Assembly: GCF_036785885.1 (NCBI RefSeq)
Contig: NC_092323.1
Span: 13,834,501-13,898,500 of the forward strand
Length of the DNA: 64,000 bases
Direction of reading: 5' to 3'
Source of the DNA: Coffea arabica
Taxonomy: Eukaryota; Streptophyta; Magnoliopsida; Gentianales; Rubiaceae
A program made the translations under genes and the position numbers. The notes under the pieces are model-generated. The model saw only the letters and a list, made by a program, of their open reading frames with translations, searched no databases and was not told where the DNA came from. Shown piece by piece: positions 54,981-64,000 of this stretch (within the stretch, counting starts at the first letter, position 1; the number at the start of each line of letters is the position of its first letter).

Positions 54981-55744
54981 TTACTCTTCAGTCTTCACCA
55001 GGGATGCAAGTACCGAAGGAGAACAATTGTTAATATTAAGAGTGTCACAGAAGAGGGTTTGCCCAGAAACACATGTATAACCACTGCAGGTGGAATCCAA
55101 AGCAGTGATACAAGGAATTCCACACTGATCATCAACTGTCTGAAGTAATCTTCTTGAGATGCCTATCACCATTTTCGCTTCCATCCCTTTTAGAGTTGGC
55201 AGTGATAACACATTAATAACTGCAATTTAATACTATTTAACAAAATTTGGTTAGATGAACAAGTAATCCTTTTATATATTCCCCCCCCCCTTTTGATCCT
55301 AAGGCAAAGTTTTTTCCCTTTTTAGATGAACAGGTGTATTTTGATTGAAAATAAGAAAAAATGTTTGGCCAACTAGTTCCAAGTATAAGCACTCGTTAAA
55401 GGGGTTAATTTTTTTTTTATTATAAAAGTCAAGTTGATTGGCAAATGTTTCTATATGCAGGAGGAATAAATATGAATGTGTGCATTCGCATTGTAAGTTA
55501 AGTGTAACTGGACATCCGTTATAAAAATCTAAAAAAAAAGTATAAAACTTTGGTAGTAATATAATATATGCGAGATAAACAAATATTAAAAAGATAAAAT
55601 AAAGTCGGAAATGTACTTAATTAAGGAATAATCCCATCAAGAAAATCCAATCTAGTGTTGTGTACATGAGAAAGAGAGAGGCTTACAAATTGGAAGGATG
55701 AAGAGGGTGACTACAAGAATGGATTTGATTGAAACCTTCCCCAT
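54981..55744 (-). CDS. small secreted six-cysteine peptide precursor
   Basis: Two exons, 55744-55687 and 55219-54981, 98 residues. Exon 1 encodes MGKVSIKSILVVTLFILPIF, a clear signal peptide (basic start, hydrophobic core) completed by INVLSLP in exon 2. A linker with the basic site ISRRLLQTVDDQ precedes a C-terminal cysteine domain: CGIPC, ITALDST, C, SGYT, C, VSGQTLF, C, DTLNINN, C, so spacing C-x3-C-x7-C-x4-C-x7-C-x7-C, followed by a 14-residue tail. The GT-AG intron interrupts a phase-1 codon. Six cysteines in about 32 residues suggest three disulphides and a knottin-like fold; the C-x3-C...CSG...C start recalls plant carboxypeptidase-inhibitor knottins, but later spacing differs. Function unknown; role in defence or signalling is inference only. 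Confidence 0.72.
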
Positions 55745-58080
55745 CTAGCATGCAACACTATTGGTGATGATGAGCAGCAGGAATTTTTTGAATATTGCAT
55801 GAAGTTATTCTACGTCGACTGGATTTATAGGAAATGAACTCGAACGTAACACTGCTACGCCTAACAGGCATGGTAGATAAACCCAAACTTTGCCAAATGT
55901 ACTCATTTTCGAAAGACAATACAAGAATTAAATGTTTCCACAGCCTGCCAAGACTTTGTCAACAATGCATACTAGTGCTTAAAACAACTAGTTCCTGAGA
56001 TATCTTTCTCACATTTTAGAAGTACAAGGAGCAATATTGACAGCCATGTTTTGGCAAAAGGTTGGTAAAGCTTTCTCGTTCATCAAGTGGCTGAAGAATG
56101 CATATGAAGGCAATTGCCTAACAAGTGAATGTTTTTTCCCTTGACATAGAATTATTGCCTTTTGAAAGGTTAGACACAGAGAAAGAAAAACAACGTCCAC
56201 AACAAACCATATATTTCTGTCATTATGGGGAGGTATGGAGAAAATGAAAATTCAAAATACACCTCGTAATAAATTTGTAATTTTAGAGTATCGATTTGCA
56301 TATACCCTTTTAAGCTTCTTGTACTACTACGTATTTTGCCTGTCATATATGCTTATCATTTTAGCTAATATATAAAACAAAGATGTGTAAAAAGTTAAAA
56401 AGGGTGTAAATATTGCCATTACCTTTATCTATATATTCATGGTTGGACGCCTCCACGTAGTGCTTAATAAGAAACTGTTTGTAGCTAAATTATCCTAAAT
56501 TAAAAGACTACTGCTCAAAATTACTGTTAAGAGAGAGTTTCATGTTAATATTTTGAAAGGACGAAGTTGATTTCGAAAAGTGTAAAAATATAAAAAGGGA
56601 AATAATATGAATATATGTATTCATATATTACTAAGTTTAATGTAATTTGGATGTACTAATGAATACTTACTGATACAGATTATAAAAATCCTCAGAAAAA
56701 AGGGTTCTATCAGTTTACTTTAGTTGAGTCTATTTGGAACTCTTTGATTAATAAAAGCACGTCTATTTGGAATTCTTCAAAATAATACAAAATATATTAC
56801 CAACTGCCTCCAATCTCATTCCCTCCTCATGCATTAGAAGCCATCTTCTTTGGTGGTTCTATATTTTCCTCTTACAACATTATATTGTAGGGTTGGTGTG
56901 AATAGTTCGTCAAATCATCAGCATTGCGTAAAAATTGATCTGTAACGAAAAAAAAAATGCAATTTCATTTCCTAACTGTGGCCCCTGTACCACATTGTAG
57001 GGTTCACATGATCTGATTTGTGTCTTTGTTTTCTTTTGTTTTGTCATTTTGAATACACTTTTATGATGAACGAAATACATGATTGGGTTGAAACAAAAAT
57101 AATGAAGCAGATCTGAGTAATCTAAAATGTGGCCGGTGTCGTTTGAGTGTGATTGGATTATAGATAAAAGTCATTGGCTTTCTAATGTCGTTAAAAGGAT
57201 GCAATTCAAGCTTTACATAAGTAGCTAGATTAATTTTCCACGTACGTATAAATATTGAATTTTATTCCACGAAGTACACGGGTTAGAATGCACTCATAGG
57301 AGGTAGCCAAATTACCTATTTTGGGTTGATTGAGAAGTGAGTAATAGTACATAAAAAGTTATTAAATGACTTATTTAGTTATATCACATTAAAAAAAAAA
57401 TTCTCAAGCATATAAATACATATATATTTTTAATAGCGTGTCAATTAGTGAGTGTAAATCAACCATTAAGGTCGGTCCAGTGACTAGAGGAGGTTTTTTA
57501 GAATTCTTTTCATTGTCAGGTTCAGGGTTCAAATTTTGTGCTTGATAGTTGGGGGTAAAAAAGACAGGGGGAGAGTGAGAAGTTAGAAAACATGGAAATC
57601 ATTGCAAAGTGATAATAATTATAATAAAAATCTCAGAATTGTTAATTGCATGGCTATGATTTATAAATTCGTCAGTCCAAAGTAATTTAAACCGTGTAAG
57701 ATTATGATGGGAAGCACATGATTTATTATTACTATAATTATATATAAATGAAATAGAGGAAATCGTGATACACGATTGTACATAAAACAAAAGAATTTTG
57801 TTTGCATTGTAGCTTTCATATTTGTTGTTAACTTTTGTCGGTCAACAATTTGGAAAAGTGCATTATTATGGTCTAAAATCACGTGGAACATGATTTTTTT
57901 TTTTTGAATTTTTCTCCAATATTTGCTAGTCCTTTTACTTATTAAGCACAAGCAAAGCGAATAACACAGGAACAAGAACTATTATAATACTATAATTTAA
58001 GAGGATAGGGTGGGTCAGCTGAATACCTAGTCCAGAAGTGTAGATCCTTTCCAATAATTGTGCATCATTAACATAATATC
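55745..58080. other. intergenic, nothing firmly recognised
   Basis: AT-rich upstream of the cysteine-peptide gene. Around 57465-57545 is a possible degenerate tRNA-derived SINE (GGTCGGTCCAGTGACTAG, then GGGTTCAAATTTTG), not bounded by duplications. No coding gene seen. Confidence 0.45.
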
Positions 58081-58240
58081 TCTGGGCCTCTAGCTCGGCT
58101 GGTTTCGATGGTCTGTCTTTACAGCAATGTTTCCGGTTCGACACCCACTTGCTATCGTTGTTGGGCATCTTTGGGACGAGCTTTGCTCAGTCTGAGGGAT
58201 TAGTCCGGATGATTCCGGAATACCCTCGTAAAAAAAAAAA
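58081..58240 (+). mobile_element. tRNA-derived SINE with perfect target duplication
   Basis: 160 bp. A tRNA-like head has A box TAGCTCGGCTGG (58091-58102) and B box GGTTCGACACCC (58135-58146), the internal RNA polymerase III promoter. The body ends in CCCTCGT followed by about 12 As. Flanked by the perfect 10-bp duplication ACATAATATC (58071-58080 and 58241-58250). Non-coding, mobilised by LINE enzymes in trans. Perfect flanks imply a fairly young insertion. Confidence 0.92.
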
Positions 58241-58311
58241 ACATAATATCACCAGAAGTTTATTTAATGAGTGGCCGGGAGAAGACAGAGGTAAAGCAGG
58301 ATTAAGTTACA

Positions 58312-59156
58312 GGGATAATTTCACAAACCTTTGCTAAGATTTCTGATAGTTGCGCTGACCTACCTTGAGGTTTTAAAAATTTTAGAAACCTCCCCTATCA
58401 TAAAATTGAGTCCTAATGCTTAACATCATGCCAGTGAAATGACTGTAGTATCCTTATATCCTACAAGGTATTTGGCAATTATGTATAGACTTAATCAATT
58501 AAATCAGTAATTAATTGAACAAATAGAAATAATCACAATTTAGAACTAAAAAGAATTCTAATTTGCCATGAGAAAAGGGTGACAATTCTAAATAATCATA
58601 GTTTGGAGCTAAAAAAATTTCTAACCTATGATTACAACTGCAATATTTGATCAACCCATTTCTAGGGTTTGAAAAGGCCATATTTTATTATTCTAGTTAG
58701 TGGTTGAAACTAGTTTTCTTACTATATTTTTAATGATTTTACTCTAATTTTTGAATCTAAACTCTCTAGAATTTGCTCTCCAATTATTTTTTGCTAATAT
58801 TATATAAGCATTCTTGAAAGTGGCTGTTACAAAGAGCCGTACAAATGGTTGCAGAAGTTTGAAGTTGATGCTTTGCATTTGTAGCATTTGCACTTTAAGT
58901 CTCCTAGCTAAATTTTGGCTTTGTTTAAATAAAAATTGATGCTTTTATACTAGATTAACTAACTAATGTAACATGTGAGGGACAATTCTAAAATCATATT
59001 ATCTTCTCTCTCGGATCCATTTTTAATTTTTTTTTTGAATTGGACTTGACTTGTTACAAGCTAACCTGTTGTAGGGTAGGTTTCTAAATTTTTAAAACCT
59101 CGAAGGAGGCCAATGCAATTGTTAGAAACATCAGGGGAGGTTACTGAAATTATCCC
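58312..59156. mobile_element. 845-bp Mutator-like foldback element
   Basis: Left arm GGGATAATTTCACAAACC and right arm, inverted, GGGATAATTTCAGTAACCTC; GAGGTTTTAAAAATTTTAG on the left is matched by an inverted copy near 59085-59105. Flanks TAAGTTACA and TAAGTTATG agree at 7 of 9 positions, consistent with an aged 9-bp duplication. Non-coding. Confidence 0.75.
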
Positions 59157-59991
59157 TAAGTTATGACTTGTAATATAAGTTGTAACTTATAAAGTGTAAT
59201 TTATAAAGTGTAATTTTACGGATTAGTAAAGTTAGATTTAAAAAAAAAAAAAAAAGAAGCTTGTGAAGTCACTTCTATTACTTTCTTTTCTTGGTAATTA
59301 ATAAGGCTGTACTGGGCCAAAAGAAAACGCGTGTGGCTTATTGAATCTTTATATTTAAACTTCAAAAAGTGACTGCAAAATTTAAAATTCCAAAGCTATA
59401 AAATCATATATATAGCTGTTTCCTTTCTTATACTCGGAATCATGATCATACCAAAACTAGTTTAAAAGCAACTATTTTAGGGTATATTATTTAGAAAAAC
59501 TCCTAAATTGATTTTTTTTTTTTGGGAAAAGTTTACCTGCTTTCTTGTATTATGATTTGTTCAGTTTTTCCAATCAATTCCCTACAATGATCGAAGTTAA
59601 TCCCGGAGTTTCATTTAATAAATACTGCTTGTTCTCAGTTTTGTAGAATCAACTAGTTACAGTTTCTTATTTGAAAAGCATATACATCTTATTGTATGTG
59701 AAAAAAGCATTAGATTTGAGAGATCAATAAAAAAAAATTAGGGCATGTAGTTTAGTTAACCTAGAATAAAATCAAGTGTATAGTTTTTCAACATTCTTAT
59801 TCTCCATTGGCAAAATGTCAATGCAAGTTATTTTCTACACCAGATTTTCAGCTTTTATGATTCTGTGGAATTTGTACATCTTATATATCATCCCGATAGA
59901 CTGCTAAATGCATGTGAAACACATTTGGTAGTTGAGATAAGATTCAAGCAAGAACTGATTCTATGGTCTGGACACAGCACTGATACTATGT
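59157..59991. other. upstream region of ascorbate oxidase gene
   Basis: AT-rich, with homopolymer runs and no protein-like frame. Presumed distal promoter of the gene starting at 60154. Confidence 0.4.
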
Positions 59992-60002
59992 CTATATATA
60001 GA
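59992..60002 (+). promoter_or_regulatory. TATA box of the ascorbate oxidase gene
   Basis: CTATATATAGA about 155 bp upstream of the start codon, the only strong TATA element in the proximal region; transcription would start near 60025-60035. Confidence 0.6.
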
Positions 60003-60153
60003 GCAATCCAAAAACATGTGAAAGCCAAGCTGCTTAAGATCAAGGAAACGAATAACTATTCTTTCTTGCCTGAACAGCTTCTGTTGCATTAGTCCACGAC
60101 CTTCAGAAACTGGTTTTATACCTAGTCTGAGTTAAGCCAGTCGAAGCTTAACG

Positions 60154-62458
60154 ATGGGAAACATGGTTAAGCCTTTCCTGCAGGGACGAAGGCTCCTTGA
60201 AACATTTTTGGTTTTGTGTCTGTTGATTTACGTCATGGATGTTCCATCAGCAGCTAAGGCTGCAGGCAAAGTCAATAAACATGTATGGGATGTGAGATAC
60301 AATTACGTGTCTCCAGATTGCTATAAGAAGCTGGCTATTACGATCAATGGATTGGTTCCTGGACCAACCATCCATGCAGTCGAAGGGGAAACAGTTGTCG
60401 TGCAGGTTACAAATAGTTTGGTAACTGAAAATGTTGCCATTCATTGGCATGGAATTAGACAGGTCAGTATAATACTATCTTATCCATTCATTAGCTGATG
60501 ATTTGGCAATAGGAAGAATTACGGTAAAATTTGTCATTGGCAGCATACCAACAACTGTTTTCCGGTTGCAGATTGGAACACCTTGGTCTGATGGAACAGA
60601 ATCTGTCACACAGTGTGCAATCCAACCAGGGGATACCTTTGTATACCAGTTTGTTGTAGATAAAGTAAGCTTCTTTTTCCTTATAATTTTAGTGGAAGAA
60701 ATGATTGAAAAAATGGACATTAAGGACATTGGTTAGACTGCCACTTTACAGCAATTTAATCAATGTCTGATCAGTTTTTCTTAGTATGATATCTTTTTGT
60801 GGAATCAAGTTTTCTTTGCACTATTTAGTGGTAAGTTTTGAAGTTATATGTTTTTCTCTTTTACTTCTTTTGCAGGCTGGAACATATATGTATCACGCAC
60901 ACTATGGTATGCAACTAGGAGATGGGATTTATGGCATGATTCGTGTGAAGGCTGCCCATAAAGAACCCTTTTCCTATTCATCTGAGCATGAAATCCTTCT
61001 AAGTGATTGGTACCACAAGAATGCATACGAGCATGCTATTGACCTCTCTTCAGAGCCCTTTGTTTGGGTTGGGGAACCTAATGTAAGATGATGAAGTATA
61101 CAATTCATCTTGCTTCTGAAATATAGTAAAAACATAATTACTTGCAACTATATATGAGGGCTACATGTATTTAGATTGTCTGTAAGCTAATGATTTTCTA
61201 TTGATGTTGTGTTCCAGTCAGTTCTCATACAAGGAAGAGCATTTGCTTGCAATGAACCAGGAACTGAAGCTGGCCAATGTAAAGAACCAAATCGAAAATG
61301 TTCACCTTTTTCATTGAACGTAAGGCCTGGCAGGACAATCCGACTAAGGATTGGAAGCTTGACTGCTTTATCAACATTGAGCTTTGAAATTGAGGTAATT
61401 AACCTTGAATATGTCGTTGCATAAGAATCAACTCTCCGCATATTTCATTGGTTCTGTTTCTTTGATTCATATAGATTTTTCTCATAATGCAGGATCATGA
61501 AATGACTGTTGTTGAAGCAGATGGTAACTATGTGGAACCATTTAAGGTCAAACATCTGTATCTCTACTCGGGTGAAACATATTCAGTCCTAATCAAAACT
61601 TCCCCAAAAAAGGATCGTTCGAGAAACTATTGGATGGTTGCGAAAGTAGTCAGCCGCGAAAGCAGCACCCCAAGTGGATTAGCCATCTTAAACTACAATT
61701 TCAATCCTCCTTTGGCTCTACCTCCCACTGATCCACCTGTAGGACCTCATTGGAACGACACTTCAGATCGAATTGATCAAAGCGTAGCAGTCAAAGCTCA
61801 CCATGCTTATCTTAACCCTCCTCCAAAGAAATCAGACAGGACTATTATTCTGCTCAATACACAAAATAAAATAGATGGAAAAGTCCGCTGGTCGCTCAAC
61901 AATGTCTCCCTGAACCTACCCCATACTCCATATTTGATTGCCCTGAAGGAGAACTTATCCTATGTTTTGGATCACAAAATGCCTCCAGATAGCTATGATG
62001 TTGAAAACTATGATATCCATAGCGTTCCCAAGAATACTGAGGCTCACCCCAGTACCGGTGGATTGTATAGATTGAAGTTCAACTCAATTGTGGATGTCAT
62101 TTTGCAGAATGCAAATACAATGACACCTAATGTTAGTGAGACTCATCCATGGCATCTTCATGGCCATGATTTTTGGGTGCTGGGATATGGCAGGGGAAAG
62201 TTTAACATGGCAACCGACACGGCTAGTTACAACCTGGGAAATCCAATCATGAAGAATTCAGTGCCTCTTCATCCTTATGGATGGACTGCATTGAGATTTA
62301 GAGCTGATAATCCAGGGGTTTGGGCTTTCCATTGCCATATTGAGTTTCATTTCTTCTTGGGAATGGCTGTGGTTTTTGAAGAAGGGATTGATCAAGTTGG
62401 AGAATTGCCTGATTCTATTATGGGATGTGGTGAAACTAAACCATTTGTTAAGCCATGA
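60154..62458 (+). CDS. AAO: L-ascorbate oxidase (secreted multicopper oxidase)
   Basis: Five exons: 60154-60462, 60572-60664, 60876-61082, 61218-61394, 61493-62458; 583 residues, the usual length. Apoplastic enzyme that oxidises ascorbate and reduces oxygen to water, setting cell-wall redox state. Signal peptide: basic start then [20 protein letters not shown]. Three cupredoxin domains. All four copper-binding blocks are present: [29 protein letters not shown] and the type-1/trinuclear block [15 protein letters not shown] with the axial methionine. [21 protein letters not shown] and [12 protein letters not shown] are family landmarks. 'HCHIEFHFF' replaces the more usual 'HCHIEPHLH', a mild change outside the ligands. 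Introns are all GT-AG and phase 0. Looks functional. A laccase or SKU5-like protein is less likely because all copper ligands and the ascorbate-oxidase pattern are kept. Confidence 0.94.
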
Positions 62459-63650
62459 TTATTCTAGCTTCCATAGGCAGAATAAATAAAGACAAACAGT
62501 ATTAGTATTGGCACGGCACAAATATATCCTAGCCCTTTGGAAATTTCTTTTAAATTAACAACCATGCCCTTCACTAGTCAGAGATTGGGTTCATTTTGAA
62601 AATGATAAATTTATCATTTTATGAATAATTTGCTGTGGAACTAAAATAGGTGTTCTGGTATTATAATTAGTCATTAACAAATGACGTACTAAAATAGGTA
62701 CTCTGGCAATATAACTAGTCATCTATGTTTTTTGTGTTCTAACTAGATCTATAAATCAAACCAAGCAACTTGGTAGTTGGTTTGAACTTGACTCGAATCA
62801 GACTCGTTCAACAATCCAAACCCGAACATGATTTCAAGTTCAAAAATGTTAATGAACCAATCACAATCTTATGTTGTCCAATTCGATATATTCAGGAACA
62901 AGCAAATAAATTTCATAAAAATATACATTTAGTTTTCTTCCTTAACGCTACTTATTTCCTTCCAGTATATTGCTTATCTTCTAAAATAGCAACCATATAA
63001 TACTCTTGTCTTTTGAATAGGTATAATTGATTTTTATCACATTCCTGATTCATCATAATAGATTTCTTGAATATTAGAGAGCAAAAATTAAGAGGAAAAA
63101 AGCAACGAATTGGAGTGAAAATCTCTATATAATACAAAATAAAATTTCAAGTCAAGCCAAACTTTGATTGTATGTACTTAAGTTCGATATTTTAACATGC
63201 CAAATCAAACTTTCTATAAAGGGAAATTTGCCAAATTGGTCCCTAACATTTACCAAAAACACTTTTTTAGTCCTTTACATATAAAATCAGCCAAAATGGT
63301 CCTTCACATTTAAATTGTGAGCCAATGTGGTCATATTGCTCGTTTTTGCTCATTTCTCCGGCTAAAAATAGCACGCTTCTCTCACGTGATCATATTTTTA
63401 GGGGCAAAACCGGAAACACATTTCATTACCTGTTAAAAGTAAAAGGTGTGGACAACCACCAAAATACACATTTCACCTTTGACTCTCAAAGTTTCAAGAA
63501 ACCCTAAATTGCATCCCACCGCCACGCCCTCAACTGACTCAGCCGCCTCCTCCCTCGCTATCCCTTCTCCTCTCTCCACTGTCCGTCCTCCCCCTCCCCT
63601 TCCTCATCGCCAGCATTTCTCCAACCTCCGGCAAGCTCTCTCCTTCGACG
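62459..63650. other. intergenic between ascorbate oxidase and F-box genes
   Basis: Contains ascorbate oxidase 3' sequence, then at about 63215-63435 a half-element related to the foldback family (GGGAAATTTGCCAAATTGGT, then CACGTGATCATATTTTTAGG, shared with 16768-17587). A telo-box AAACCCTAA at 63499-63507 lies about 145 bp before the F-box ATG, a common position near plant start sites. Confidence 0.5.
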
Positions 63651-64000
63651 ATGATATTGATGCGAGGGACTCGCAAGACGAGGGAGAGGATGAGGAAGAG
63701 CACCAGGAGGACGAGGAGGAGCTTCTCGAGCTGGAGCCCCGAATCGGATCTTGCCGGGTCCGGGAAGCTACCGATGAGTTGTCTGTGGGAGGTGTTGAGG
63801 AGGCTCCCGCCTCCAACACTGTTGTCGGCGGCCAGGGTTTGCAAAGGATGGAGGGACACGAGTAAACGGCTTTGGCGGGCGGCGGAGGAGCTGAGGCTTA
63901 GGGTTCCAGCTAAGGCCCAAATTGGATTCGTGGGATCGATGTTGCACAAATGTCCTGGACTTGTTAGACTCTCACTTAGAATGGAAAGGTTAGGACTTTT
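63651..64000 (+). CDS. F-box protein, N-terminal part (runs off the window)
   Basis: Frame from the ATG at 63651 is open to the window edge, about 116 residues. A basic start (TRKTRERMRKSTRRTRR) is followed by SWSPESDLAGSGKLPMSC and then an F-box: LWEVLRRLPPPTLLSAARVCKGWRDTSKRLW, continuing into EELRLRVPAKAQIGFVG and CPGLVRLSLRM, which looks like the start of leucine-rich repeats. Such proteins are substrate receptors of SCF ubiquitin ligases. The start is uncertain: the same region is open in another frame (63446-63865) giving an acidic stretch (FDDDIDARDSQDEGEDEEEH) that also looks protein-like and could be the true N-terminus if a small intron or sequence error joins them. Confidence 0.75.
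   Translation, partial: MILMRGTRKTRERMRKSTRRTRRSFSSWSPESDLAGSGKLPMSCLWEVLRRLPPPTLLSAARVCKGWRDTSKRLWRAAEELRLRVPAKAQIGFVGSMLHKCPGLVRLSLRMERLGL

Noticed and set aside
58090-58146. Possible tRNA gene
   Set aside because: The A and B boxes belong to a tRNA-derived SINE (poly(A), target duplications); no cloverleaf with acceptor stem could be drawn.

Overview
This is a plant nuclear window, from a eudicot. It is AT-rich with long intergenic gaps. The genes are split by many short GT-AG introns, and the proteins are plant-type (plastid prephenate aminotransferase, ascorbate oxidase, SULTR sulfate transporter, GRF zinc-finger protein, plant-type MULE transposase). The species cannot be fixed from the sequence alone; nothing here looks prokaryotic or organellar.

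Layout. 1-2145: 5' half of myo-inositol-3-phosphate synthase (minus strand) and its promoter. 2146-15333: transposon-rich gap with MITEs, hAT-like elements, a LINE tail and a 1.65-kb hAT deletion derivative with a perfect 8-bp target duplication. 15334-18708: a small DnaJ20-like cluster (frameshifted copy, inverted fragment, one intact gene) with a long foldback element inside it. 18709-26281: LINE RNase H tail, a 1.33-kb Mutator-type foldback with a nested MITE, then mostly empty sequence. 26282-31678: 12-exon SULTR2-like sulfate transporter. 32598-34062 (minus): NEN4-like DEDDh exonuclease. 36498-41735 (minus): 10-exon plastid aspartate/prephenate aminotransferase (PAT). 41995-48121: an apparently complete Mutator-like element (MULE) inserted 260 bp upstream of the PAT start codon. 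51465-52622 (minus): intronless TRAPPC12-like TPR protein. 54981-55744 (minus): small secreted six-cysteine peptide. 58081-58240: SINE with perfect target duplication. 60154-62458: five-exon L-ascorbate oxidase. 63651-64000: start of an F-box protein.

The host genes look like independent housekeeping, transport and metabolic genes, not a cluster with one purpose. The most coherent system is the MULE. Its two 280-bp terminal inverted repeats differ at only two positions that I can see, and it is flanked by a perfect 10-bp target duplication. It carries two convergent genes, one reading inward from each end: a 1127-residue MuDR/MULE transposase with SWIM finger and three CCHC knuckles, and a 200-residue GRF zinc finger, coiled coil, membrane-anchor protein. 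The layout matches maize MuDR (mudrA/mudrB), but with an unrelated second protein. The window also holds several shorter foldback elements that look Mutator-type, and a four-copy MITE family of about 153 bp.

Exon boundaries were read by eye from splice signals and reading phase, and each complete multi-exon gene sums to a whole number of codons. Family assignments rest on recognised motifs, not on database searches.
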